Assembly (NCBI RefSeq): GCF_042663885.1
Contig: NZ_JBHSXV010000001.1
Length of the DNA: 64,000 nt
From: Aquipuribacter hungaricus
GTDB taxonomy: Bacteria > Actinomycetota > Actinomycetes > Actinomycetales > JBBAYJ01
Reading direction: 5' to 3' (one strand)
Part shown: one piece after another, positions 8,026 through 15,995 of the stretch
Layout of the letters: every line of letters begins with the position of its first letter
How positions within the stretch are numbered: the stretch's first letter is position 1
Translations under genes and position numbers: made by a program
Notes under the pieces: model-generated
Told to the model about the DNA's origin: nothing
Database searches by the model: none
The model's input: only the letters and a program-made list of their open reading frames with translations

Positions 8026-8916
8026 ATGGTGGAAGAGCTCAGTCAGGCCCAGTTCGACACCGTCTACAACATGCAGTCGCTGGTCATCGTCGCCCAGCTG
8101 TTCACGGCGGTGTTCCTCCTGCTCAACCTGCGCAAGGTGCTCCCCAAGTACCGGGGCGCGCTCGTCATCTCCGCCGTGGTCTGCGGCGTCGCCGCGTACC
8201 ACTACTTCCGGATCTTCGACAACTTCTCCGAGGCCTACGTCACCGACGCGGTAGGCGGCGACGGGGCCTACCGGCTGGCGGAGGGCGTGTCGTTCAACCT
8301 CGCCTACCGCTACGTCGACTGGCTCATCACGGTGCCGCTGCTGCTGCTCGAGGCCATCGTCGTCCTGGCGCTGGCCCGGAAGACGCAGACCTCGCTGCTG
8401 CTCAAGCTCGTCCCCGCGGCAGCGCTCATGATCGCCCTGGGCTACCCCGGGGAGATCAGCGACGACGTCGTCACCAAGATGGTCTGGGGCTTCCTGTCGA
8501 CGATCCCGTTCGTCTACATCCTCTGGGTGCTGTTCGTCGAGCTGGGCCGGGTGCTGCGGGGCGCGCCCAAGGAGATCGCGGTCACCGTCCGCAACCTCCG
8601 CCTCCTGCTCATCGCCACGTGGGGGGTCTACCCGATCGCCTACCTCTTCCCGATCCTCGGCATCGACGGCAGCAACGCCTTCGTCGCCCGCGAGATCGGC
8701 TACTCCGTGGCGGACATCCTCGCCAAGGCGCTGTTCGCCCTCGTGATCTTCCGGATCGCCCGGCTCAAGAGCGCCTACGACGACCCGGAGTACGCGCTGG
8801 AGAACGACCCGACCACCATGATGCTCATCGAGGAGGTCGACGGCGTCCGGCCTACCGGCGTCGCGCACTCCGCCACCGCCCGCACCGGGGAGAAGGAGCG
8901 GGCCGCGGGCCGCTGA
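8026..8916 (+). CDS. Xanthorhodopsin/proteorhodopsin-like light-driven proton pump
   Basis: Seven-helix retinal protein of 296 residues. Helix C carries RYVDWLITVPLLLLE, giving Asp98 (Schiff-base proton acceptor), Thr102 and Glu109 (donor): the D-T-E triad of outward proton pumps. His59 (AAYHYFRIF) can pair with Asp98. Helix G has Asp230 and the retinal lysine Lys234 (SVADILAK). GYPGE after helix D and the helix-E sequence are xanthorhodopsin-like. Aligned from the helix-E Val-Tyr pair, Gly155 falls where green proteorhodopsin has Phe152. That is the fenestration that lets a carotenoid antenna reach retinal. I chose ATG 8026 (TGGAG six bases upstream) over GTG 7981, because homology begins there. 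No retinal or carotenoid genes are in the window. Confidence 0.95.
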   Translation: MVEELSQAQFDTVYNMQSLVIVAQLFTAVFLLLNLRKVLPKYRGALVISAVVCGVAAYHYFRIFDNFSEAYVTDAVGGDGAYRLAEGVSFNLAYRYVDWLITVPLLLLEAIVVLALARKTQTSLLLKLVPAAALMIALGYPGEISDDVVTKMVWGFLSTIPFVYILWVLFVELGRVLRGAPKEIAVTVRNLRLLLIATWGVYPIAYLFPILGIDGSNAFVAREIGYSVADILAKALFALVIFRIARLKSAYDDPEYALENDPTTMMLIEEVDGVRPTGVAHSATARTGEKERAAGR

Positions 8917-8962
8917 GCCCGGCGCCCGCACCTGCTCCTCCGCACGCGCAGGACCCCTGACC

Positions 8963-9001
8963 GACGCCGCACCGGGACCCTCGAGGCCCCGGTGCGGCGT
9001 C
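8963..9001. terminator. Bidirectional terminator-like hairpin between rhodopsin and DUF2017 genes
   Basis: Two 17-base arms (8963-8979 and 8985-9001) pair with one mismatch around a 5-base loop. The hairpin sits between convergent genes and overlaps the stop codon of the DUF2017 gene. No T-run follows, as is usual in high-GC actinobacteria. Confidence 0.7.
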
Positions 9002-9710
9002 ACCGGTCCAGGACCCGCACCACCATGTCGAGCAGCGCGGACAGGAAGTCGTACACCGCGATCCGGTACGCCCGCAGCGCCGCCTCGCCCTGGAGCGCCT
9101 CGGACTCCTCGCCGCCCGCGGCGACCTGGTCCTCGACGGCCTGCTCGTAGGCGTCGAGCTCGGCGTACAGGTCGTCGTCCTCGCCGAGCGCCAGCAGCGT
9201 GCCCAGCGCGAGGCGCGCGTCGTTGAGCGCCGTCAGCCAGGCGGCGGCGCGCTCGGGGGCCACGACGACCCCGCCCTCCTGCTCGCGCAGCAGGTCCAGG
9301 TCGGCCAGCACCGAGTCGATCGCGGCGACCTTGGGCCCCCGCACGGTGTCGCCGGACAGCCTGCGGAAGTCCGCCGAGGCCTCCGGGTCGTCCAGGTAGG
9401 CGTCCGGCAGCAGCCGTCGCACCACCGGGTCGTCGCGCAGCTGCTCGGCCGCCCCGGCCTCGGCCTGCTCCCCCGGTCCCATCCCGAGGCCCGCGACGAT
9501 GGCGTCGAAGCCGTCGTCGGCCGGCTCCCCCTCCGGGCGCGCCTCGACGGGCGGGGTGAACGCGGCCGGCGACGGCGCGGCGCCCTCGTCCAGGACGGCG
9601 CGGGTCTGCTCGAGCGCCTCGGCGACGACGCCGGCGTGCACCAGGTCCAGGTCGAACACGACGTGGCCGTCCCGGCGGCGCCTGACCAGCGCCCGGTAGT
9701 CCGCGGCCAC
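9000..9710 (-). CDS. DUF2017 family protein
   Basis: A 236-residue acidic, helical protein of the actinobacterial DUF2017 family. It is recognised by its N-terminal FDLDLVHAGVVAEALEQ-like segment, RRLLPDAYLDDPEASADFRRL, and above all by its place one base after clpS (the Rv1331-Rv1332 arrangement). Function is unknown. A link to ClpS/N-end-rule proteolysis is suggested only by conserved neighbourhood. The start is GTG. Confidence 0.85.
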   Translation of the reverse strand: MAADYRALVRRRRDGHVVFDLDLVHAGVVAEALEQTRAVLDEGAAPSPAAFTPPVEARPEGEPADDGFDAIVAGLGMGPGEQAEAGAAEQLRDDPVVRRLLPDAYLDDPEASADFRRLSGDTVRGPKVAAIDSVLADLDLLREQEGGVVVAPERAAAWLTALNDARLALGTLLALGEDDDLYAELDAYEQAVEDQVAAGGEESEALQGEAALRAYRIAVYDFLSALLDMVVRVLDR

Positions 9711-9711
9711 G

Positions 9712-10053
9712 TCAGTCGTCCCGCTGCACGGTGGCCCAGAGGCCGTAGCGGTGCATCGCGGTGACGTCGGTCTCCATCTTCTCGCGGCTGCCCGAGGACA
9801 CCACGGCCCTGCCGTCGGTGTGCACCTGCATCATCAGCTCCTCGGCCTTGTCCTTGCCGTAGCCGAAGTACGAGCGGAACACGTACGACACGTACGACAT
9901 GAGGTTGACCGGGTCGTTCCAGACCATGGTGGTCCACGTGCCCGGTACCTGCTCGACCGGCTGGTCCACCAGGGCGGTCCCGGTGCCTGTGCCGGGGGAC
10001 GCCGGGGACGCGGGGTCCTCGGGAGCCCCCTGGGCGGCGGAGACGTCGGGCAC
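9712..10053 (-). CDS. clpS: ATP-dependent Clp protease adaptor ClpS
   Basis: ClpS delivers N-degron proteins to ClpC/ClpA-ClpP. The core VVWNDP-like segment (MVWNDPVNLMSYV), FGYGKDKAEELMMQVH and the C-terminal RYGLWATVQRDD are family hallmarks. The 113 residues include a Pro/Thr-rich N-terminal extension that contacts the unfoldase. The gene is divergent from pncB (35 bp gap) and is followed directly by DUF2017. Confidence 0.95.
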   Translation of the reverse strand: MPDVSAAQGAPEDPASPASPGTGTGTALVDQPVEQVPGTWTTMVWNDPVNLMSYVSYVFRSYFGYGKDKAEELMMQVHTDGRAVVSSGSREKMETDVTAMHRYGLWATVQRDD

Positions 10054-10087
10054 GGTCCCAGGGTAGGCCCGGCGTTAGCGTGGCACC

Positions 10088-11383
10088 GTGCTGGCACTGG
10101 CGACCGACCGCTACGAGCTGACGATGCTGCAGGCGGCCCTGGCCGACGGCACGGCGTCCCGACGGTGCGTCTTCGAGGTCTTCGCCCGCCGGCTGCCGGG
10201 CGGGCGGCGCTTCGGCCTCGTCGCCGGGCAGCACCGCGTGCTCGAGGTCCTGCAGGGGCTGCGCTGGGGCGAGGAGGAGATCGGGTTTCTCCGCCGGGAA
10301 GGGGTCGTGGACGCCGCGACCGCCGACTGGCTCGCGGGCTACCGCTTCGACGGCGACGTCGACGGCTACGCGGACGGCGAGGTGTTCGTGCCCGGGTCCC
10401 CGCTGCTCACGGTGCGGGCGAGCTTCGCGACCGCGGTGCTGCTGGAGACCGTCGTGCTGAGCATCCTCAACCACGACTGCGCGGTCGCCGGGGCCGCGGC
10501 GCGCATGGTGCTCGCCGCGGAGGGGCGGCCGCTCATCGAGATGGGGTCCCGGCGCGCCCACGAGGACGCCGCCGTGGACGCCGCCCGGGCCGCCCACGTC
10601 GCCGGGTTCGCCTCGACGAGCAACCTCGCCGCGGGCGCCCGTCACGGGGTGCCCACCGCCGGGACGAGCGCCCACGCCTTCACGCTGCTGCACGACGACG
10701 AGCGCTCGGCCTTCGCCGCCCAGGTCGCGGCGATGGGGGTCGGGACCACGCTGCTCGTCGACACCTACGACATCACCGAGGGCATCCGCACCGCGGTCGA
10801 GGTCGCCGGCCCCGGCCTGGGCGCGGTGCGCATCGACTCCGGCGACCTGGCCTCCCACGCCCGCTTCGCCCGGCGGCAGCTGGACGACCTGGGGGCGACG
10901 GGCACCCGGGTCGTCGTCTCGGGCGACCTGGACGAGCACGGCATCGCCCGGCTGTCCGGCGCCCCGGTCGACGCGATGGGCGTCGGCACCTCGGTCGTCA
11001 CCGGGTCCGGGGCACCGACCGCAGGGCTGGTCTACAAGCTCGTCGAGGTCGACGGGCGGCCCGTGGCCAAGCGGTCGGCCGGCAAGGCCACCCACGCCGG
11101 TGCCCACGCCGTCGTGCGCCGCCACCGCCCGTCGGGGGTCGCGACGGAGGAGGTGCTCGTCACCGGCGCCGCCGTGGCGCACCTCGCCGCGGAGCCGGGC
11201 GACGAGTGCCCGGCGGTCCCCCTGGTCCGGGGCGGGGAGCCGACCGCGGCGAGCGCCGACGCCGTCGACCTCGCGGCCTCGCGGGCCCGGGCCGCCGACC
11301 GGCTGGGCCGGCTGCCGTGGGAGGGCCTCTCCCTGGCCCCCGGTGACCCGGCGTTCCCGACGACCTACCGTGGCCCGTCATGA
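10088..11383 (+). CDS. pncB: Nicotinate phosphoribosyltransferase
   Basis: Preiss-Handler enzyme converting nicotinate and PRPP to nicotinate mononucleotide. The N-terminal LATDRYELTMLQA, the GSRRAHEDAAV block, FASTSNLAA, and the region around AHAF (phosphohistidine site) are diagnostic. At 431 residues it matches the family. The GTG start lies 35 bp from the divergent clpS. The stop overlaps the start of the nicotinamidase gene by ATGA, so nicotinamide can be converted to NaMN by one coupled operon. Confidence 0.95.
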   Translation: MLALATDRYELTMLQAALADGTASRRCVFEVFARRLPGGRRFGLVAGQHRVLEVLQGLRWGEEEIGFLRREGVVDAATADWLAGYRFDGDVDGYADGEVFVPGSPLLTVRASFATAVLLETVVLSILNHDCAVAGAAARMVLAAEGRPLIEMGSRRAHEDAAVDAARAAHVAGFASTSNLAAGARHGVPTAGTSAHAFTLLHDDERSAFAAQVAAMGVGTTLLVDTYDITEGIRTAVEVAGPGLGAVRIDSGDLASHARFARRQLDDLGATGTRVVVSGDLDEHGIARLSGAPVDAMGVGTSVVTGSGAPTAGLVYKLVEVDGRPVAKRSAGKATHAGAHAVVRRHRPSGVATEEVLVTGAAVAHLAAEPGDECPAVPLVRGGEPTAASADAVDLAASRARAADRLGRLPWEGLSLAPGDPAFPTTYRGPS

Positions 11384-12045
11384 CGAGCACCCCGCTCCCC
11401 TCCCGCCCGAGCACCCCCGGCTCGGCCGTCAGCGAGGGCCGCGCGCCCGACGGCGTGGAGTACGACGACGAGACCGCGCTGGTCGTCGTCGACCTGCAGA
11501 ACGACTTCGCCGACCCCGCGGGCGGGCTGTACGTCCGCGGCGGCGAGGAGCTCGCGCAGGCTCTGGCGCCACACCTGGCCGCGGCCCGGGCGGCGGGTGC
11601 GACGGTCGTCCTCACCCAGGACTGGCACCCGGGGCGGACGCCGCACTTCAGCACCGACGGCGGACCGTGGCCGGTCCACTGCGTCGCCGGGACCTGGGGC
11701 GCCGAGCTCGTCGACGGCCTCGACGTCCACGACGACGACCCGGTCGTCCGCAAGGGCACCGACGGCGAGGACGGGTACTCCGGCTTCTCCGTCCGCGACA
11801 CGGTCTCCGGCGAGGTGGGGAAGACGGCGCTCCAGGGCGTCCTCGACGAGCGCGGGGTCCGCCGCGTGGTGGTCACCGGCCTCGCAGGCGACGTCTGCGT
11901 CGCCGCGACCGCCGTCGACGCCGCCGCGCTCGGCTACGAGACCCTGGTCCCGGTGACCCTCACCCGCTTCGTCGAGGTGCAGCCCGGCGACGCCGGGCGC
12001 GCGCTGGAGCGCATGACCGAGGCCGGCGCCCGGGTCCTGCGCTGA
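11380..12045 (+). CDS. pncA: Nicotinamidase (isochorismatase-fold)
   Basis: Amidase making nicotinate for the PncB next door. The catalytic triad is visible: Asp38 (VVDLQNDF), Lys125 (VRKG) and Cys173 (GDVCV). Metal-site residues are in TQDWHP. The 221 residues include about 25 extra residues at the N-terminus that lack family similarity. The true start could be later, but the ATGA overlap with pncB favours 11380. Such enzymes also activate pyrazinamide in mycobacteria. Confidence 0.92.
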   Translation: MTSTPLPSRPSTPGSAVSEGRAPDGVEYDDETALVVVDLQNDFADPAGGLYVRGGEELAQALAPHLAAARAAGATVVLTQDWHPGRTPHFSTDGGPWPVHCVAGTWGAELVDGLDVHDDDPVVRKGTDGEDGYSGFSVRDTVSGEVGKTALQGVLDERGVRRVVVTGLAGDVCVAATAVDAAALGYETLVPVTLTRFVEVQPGDAGRALERMTEAGARVLR

Positions 12046-12273
12046 CCCGCGCGGGCCGCGTCCCGGGTGCTGCGGGCCGCCGCCGCGCAGCGCCCAGTCC
12101 GCGAGAGTGCCCGGACGACGGCGACACGCCGGCCCGGGCCGTCACAACCCAGATCTCGTCGAGCCGCACCCCCCGGTCGCCCCTGCGGAGGAGGCGAGAG
12201 GGCACCTCTGACCGGGGCACGCCGAAGGACCCGTCGCACGTGACCGGTCGTCGTCCACAGGCATCCCCCGGGC

Positions 12274-14073
12274 TCACCCCGTGAGCAGCCACCGCCGCAC
12301 GGTGTCGACCCGCTGCTTCACCTGGTCGACGTCCGCCTCGGGGACCGCGGGCCCGCCGCACGTGCTCCGCAGCTTCGCGTGGACCACCGCGTGCGGCGCC
12401 CCGGTCCGGCGGGCGTAGGCCCCGACCAGCGACGACAGCTCCTTGCGCACCGCGGCCAGCGCCCGGTGGTCGGCGACCGGGGCGACCTCCTCGACCCGGG
12501 GGGCGGCCGCGCGGGTGGGGCGCCGGCGCAGGTGCTGGCCCATCTCGTCGCCCTCCACCAGGCCGGGCAGCGCGAGCAGCGCCTGCTCGCCGAATAGCCC
12601 GCCGTCGCCCTCGGCCTCGTCGGCCCACGAGGCGTGGTTGCGGAACTCGTCGCCGTCAAACACCGCGAGGTCGAACGCGGCGTCGGACTCGATCGCCTCG
12701 AACGGCAGCTCGTCGGCCTCGGGCGTGCTCCGGGTCCGGTTCGCCTCGGCCAGCTCGTCGACCTCGGGGCCCCACAGGTCGTCGCCGTCCGCGCTGCGGG
12801 GGCGGTCCAGGACGTGGTCGCGCTCGATCTCCAGGTCTGCGGCGAAGCGGAGCAGCAGCGGGACGCTCGGCAGGAAGATCGACGCGGTCTCCCCGCGCCG
12901 CCGGGCCCGGACGAACCGGCCCACGGCCTGGGCGAAGAACAGCGGCGTGGCGGTGGTCGTCGCCCACACCCCGACGGCGAGCCGGGGCACGTCGACCCCC
13001 TCGGACACCATCCGCACGGCCACCATCCAGCGTGGGCCGTCGGCGCCGGCGGCGGAGAACCGCTCGATCCGCGACGAGGCGTCCGGGTCGTCGGAGACGA
13101 CGACCACGGGGTCCTGGCCGCTGATCTCTCGCAGGTGCGCCGCGTAGGCCCGGGCGGACTTCTGGTCGGTGGCGATGACGAGGCCGCCGGCGTCCGGCAC
13201 GGTCCGGCGCACCTCGCGCAGCCGGACGTCGGCGGCGGCGAGGACGGCCGGCACCCACTGCCCGGCCGGGTCGAGCGCGGTCCGCAGCGCCTGCGCTGTG
13301 AGGTCCTTGGTGAGCGGCTCGCCGAGCCGGGCGGCCACCTCGTCGCCCGCCCGGGTGCGCCAGCGCATGTTGCCGGCGTAGGCGAGGAACAGCACGGGCC
13401 GGACGACACCGTCCGCGAGGGCCTGGGCGTAGCCGTACGTGTGGTCGGCCCGGGAGCGGCGGGAGCCGTCGGGCTCGCTGACGTACGTGACGAACGGGAT
13501 CGGGTGGGAGTCGCTGCGGAACGGGGTCCCCGTCAGAGCGAGCCGGCGCTCGGCGTCCTCGAAGCCGACCGCGACACCCTCGCCCCAGCTGCGCGCGTCC
13601 CCGGCGTGGTGGATCTCGTCGAGCACGACGAGGGTGCGCCGGGACCGGCACCGCCCCGCGAACGCCTGCGGCTTGAGGCCGACCTGGGCGTAGGTGACGA
13701 CGATGCCGTCGAACCCGCTGGCGTACCCGGCGTCGGAGTTGCGGAACGTCGGGTCCAGGCGGATGCCGACCCGGGAGGCCGCGTCGGCCCACTGCGTCTT
13801 CAGGTGCTCGGTGGGGCAGACGACGATGAGCCGCTCGACCGTCCGGCGGGCGAGCAGCTCGGTGGCGACCCGCAGCGCGAACGTCGTCTTGCCGGCGCCC
13901 GGCGTCGCCGCGGTGAGGAAGTCCGTGCGGCCGCCGGCCAGGTACGTCGAGATGGCCTCGTGCTGCCAGGCCCGGAGCTTGCCGGCCGTGCCCCACGCCG
14001 CCCGCTCGGGGAACGCGGGCGGCAGGTGCGCGGCAGCAGCGGTGCTGGGGTGCTCGGGTGGGTGGGTCCCCAC
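12274..14073 (-). CDS. SF2 DEAD/DEAH-box helicase (XPB/RAD25-like actinobacterial family)
   Basis: A 599-residue superfamily 2 helicase. Motif I is TPGAGKTT, motif II DEIHHAGDA, motif III LTGTPFR; the C-terminal lobe has MVSEGVDVP and QAVGRFVRARR (motifs V and VI). After about residue 470 comes a helical C-terminal region without known motifs. The GTG at 14073 lies just after the stop of the DUF3039 gene, so the two are co-transcribed. This pair is widely conserved in Actinobacteria and is presumed to act on nucleic acids, probably in repair; the substrate is not known. Confidence 0.88.
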   Translation of the reverse strand: MGTHPPEHPSTAAAAHLPPAFPERAAWGTAGKLRAWQHEAISTYLAGGRTDFLTAATPGAGKTTFALRVATELLARRTVERLIVVCPTEHLKTQWADAASRVGIRLDPTFRNSDAGYASGFDGIVVTYAQVGLKPQAFAGRCRSRRTLVVLDEIHHAGDARSWGEGVAVGFEDAERRLALTGTPFRSDSHPIPFVTYVSEPDGSRRSRADHTYGYAQALADGVVRPVLFLAYAGNMRWRTRAGDEVAARLGEPLTKDLTAQALRTALDPAGQWVPAVLAAADVRLREVRRTVPDAGGLVIATDQKSARAYAAHLREISGQDPVVVVSDDPDASSRIERFSAAGADGPRWMVAVRMVSEGVDVPRLAVGVWATTTATPLFFAQAVGRFVRARRRGETASIFLPSVPLLLRFAADLEIERDHVLDRPRSADGDDLWGPEVDELAEANRTRSTPEADELPFEAIESDAAFDLAVFDGDEFRNHASWADEAEGDGGLFGEQALLALPGLVEGDEMGQHLRRRPTRAAAPRVEEVAPVADHRALAAVRKELSSLVGAYARRTGAPHAVVHAKLRSTCGGPAVPEADVDQVKQRVDTVRRWLLTG

Positions 14074-14075
14074 GC

Positions 14076-14411
14076 TCAGCGGTCGCCGCCGGAGCCGTCG
14101 GACCCGCCGTCGTCCCCGGGCTTGAGCCCCTCGAAGATCTCCTTGCAGGTCGGGCACACCGGGAACCGCTTGGGGTCCCGGCTGGGGATCCAGACCTTGC
14201 CGCAGAGCGCGGTGAGCGGGGACCCGCTGACGGCGCTCTCGACGATCTTGTCCTTCTTCACGTAGTGCGCGAAGCGCTCGTGGTCGCCGGGGTCGGACGG
14301 CTGGACGGTCCGCTCCTCCTCGATGACCGCCGTGCCGCCGGTGCGCGGGCGCTCCGGCGCGGTCGCCGGCTGCGGGGAGGACGGGACGGAGGGCACGGAC
14401 GGGTCGGACAT
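14076..14411 (-). CDS. DUF3039 family protein (small zinc-ribbon-like)
   Basis: A 111-residue protein with a disordered Pro/Ser-rich N-terminus, a conserved core (FAHYVKKDKIVESAV, ALCGKVWIP), and a CPTCKE knuckle. Together with the earlier Cys this could bind zinc. It begins at ATG 14411 and ends 2 bp before the helicase start. DUF3039 genes regularly precede this helicase; a role as helicase partner is inferred from that linkage only. Confidence 0.85.
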   Translation of the reverse strand: MSDPSVPSVPSSPQPATAPERPRTGGTAVIEEERTVQPSDPGDHERFAHYVKKDKIVESAVSGSPLTALCGKVWIPSRDPKRFPVCPTCKEIFEGLKPGDDGGSDGSGGDR

Positions 14412-14495
14412 GCGGGCCAGTGTAGGTCGGCACCCGGACGGGTGGCACCGGTCGGCCCGCCCATCCACCGCCCCGTCGGCGACGGACCGACGGTC

Positions 14496-15347
14496 ATGGG
14501 CACAGCCACCGACATCGACGCGCAGATCGACCGGATCGAGGCCGACGGGGCCATCAGCCTGGACTCCGTCGACTTCACCGTCCCGGACCCCCGGCGGGTC
14601 CGCAAAGAGCTCGGGCCCGCCCTGGACTACTTCGCCCGGATCGAGCGCGAGGTCGAGCGGAACGTCCTGGAGCTGCAGGTCGTCCTGCCGCAGGCCGACG
14701 AGCGCACGGTCCGCTTCGTGAAGGTGTGGGAGGAGCAGGAGCTCCCCCACGGCTGGATCTTCGACCGGATGCAGCAGGAGGTGGGCCTGCCCCCGTCGCA
14801 GCCGGAGCTCGACCAGATCGGCCGGACGCTGCGGCTGGCGGGCGTGCTGAGCCACGTGCCCGGCGTCCACGACGCCCTGATGTTCCTGTACCTGAGCATC
14901 GGCGCGATGCACGAGCGGCTGACCGCCGTGGGCTACGACCGGCTCCGCGAGCGGGTCCTCGAGCTCGGGATGCCGGGGTTCGCCCAGACCGCCGTGCGGC
15001 CGATCCGTGCGCAGGAGTCCATGCACTACGCCTACTACCGCAACGCCGCCGTCGAGCAGCGGGACCGGCTCGCCGGCTGGCAGCTGCACCTGGCCCGGGT
15101 CGTCCGGCGGCACACCTACGTGCCCGTGGGCGCCACCACGGCGGCGCGCCGGGCGGACTTCGGCGGGGCGGCCGTGGCGCTCGTCGGTGGCCGGGACGTC
15201 GGCGCGCTGTCCGAGCCGGTCCAGCGGGTGGCGCAGGAGCTGCTCACGCACGCCTCGGACGGGCTGCGGCTGCCGCCGTTCGTCGCGGCCGCCCTGCGGG
15301 ACTGCGTCGACGCCCACGTCGCCCGTCAGGCCGTCGCCACGACCTGA
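14496..15347 (+). CDS. Ferritin-like / acyl-ACP desaturase-like diiron protein
   Basis: The 283-residue helical protein carries two ExxH pairs typical of ferritin-like diiron sites: one in VWEEQELPHG (residues 78-86) and one in RAQESMHYAYY. The first follows the W-x(2)-EE-x(2)-H pattern of acyl-ACP desaturase-type proteins. Substrate and cofactor are not established. The ATG at 14496 is divergent from DUF3039 with 84 bp between, and the gene is convergent with yqgE. No redox partner gene is adjacent. Confidence 0.65.
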   Translation: MGTATDIDAQIDRIEADGAISLDSVDFTVPDPRRVRKELGPALDYFARIEREVERNVLELQVVLPQADERTVRFVKVWEEQELPHGWIFDRMQQEVGLPPSQPELDQIGRTLRLAGVLSHVPGVHDALMFLYLSIGAMHERLTAVGYDRLRERVLELGMPGFAQTAVRPIRAQESMHYAYYRNAAVEQRDRLAGWQLHLARVVRRHTYVPVGATTAARRADFGGAAVALVGGRDVGALSEPVQRVAQELLTHASDGLRLPPFVAAALRDCVDAHVARQAVATT

Positions 15348-15395
15348 GGGCCGTGACGGCTGCCAGGGCTGCTGGAGCGACCGTGCCAGGTCGGC

Positions 15396-15995
15396 TCAGT
15401 TGACCTCGGGATCGGGCCGGTAGGTCGCCACCAGCGCGACCGTCGTGGTCTGCCGGACCAGCACGTCGCGCCACAGGGTGTCGGTGTCAGGGCGGAAACC
15501 GTCGCCGGGCTCCCCGTCCACGACGAGCCACGCGCCCTCGTCGAGCTCGTCCTCCAGCTGGCCGGGTCCCCAGCCGGAGTGCCCGGCGTAGACCCGCAGC
15601 CCGGCCGCGGCAGGCGCGACGATCTCGGGCGGGGCGTCGAGGTCCACCACGGCGAGCGAGCCGCTGATCCGCTTGAGGCCGGGCGGCTCGCTGTCGTCGC
15701 CGGGCAGCCGCGCCAGGCCGATCGCGGAGTCCAGGCCGACCGGGCCGCCCTGGAACAGGCTCGACGGCTCGCTCACGTGGTCCTGCCAGCTCGGCAGCAC
15801 GTCGCCGACCTCGCTCACCAGCGGACGGTTGAGCACGAGGCCGAGCGAGCCCTCGTCGGAGTGGTTGAGCAGGAGCACGACGGTGCCCCGGAAGTTGGGG
15901 TCGCGCAGCGACGGGTGCGCGACGAGCAGGCAGCCCGCGCGCGGGTCCGGCGGGGGCGGGGCCGTGAACGGGCCGAACCCGTCGGGACCGGTCAC
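15396..15995 (-). CDS. YqgE/AlgH family protein
   Basis: A 199-residue UPF0301 protein. GCLLVAHPSLRDPNFRGTVVLLL, SLGLVLNRP, FQGGPV and the late GHSGWGPGQLEDEL are family signatures, and YAGHSGWGPGQLE is especially diagnostic. Function is unknown. It starts with a GTG that overlaps the malic-enzyme stop (GTGA), so it is translationally coupled to that gene. Confidence 0.92.
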   Translation of the reverse strand: MTGPDGFGPFTAPPPPDPRAGCLLVAHPSLRDPNFRGTVVLLLNHSDEGSLGLVLNRPLVSEVGDVLPSWQDHVSEPSSLFQGGPVGLDSAIGLARLPGDDSEPPGLKRISGSLAVVDLDAPPEIVAPAAAGLRVYAGHSGWGPGQLEDELDEGAWLVVDGEPGDGFRPDTDTLWRDVLVRQTTTVALVATYRPDPEVN

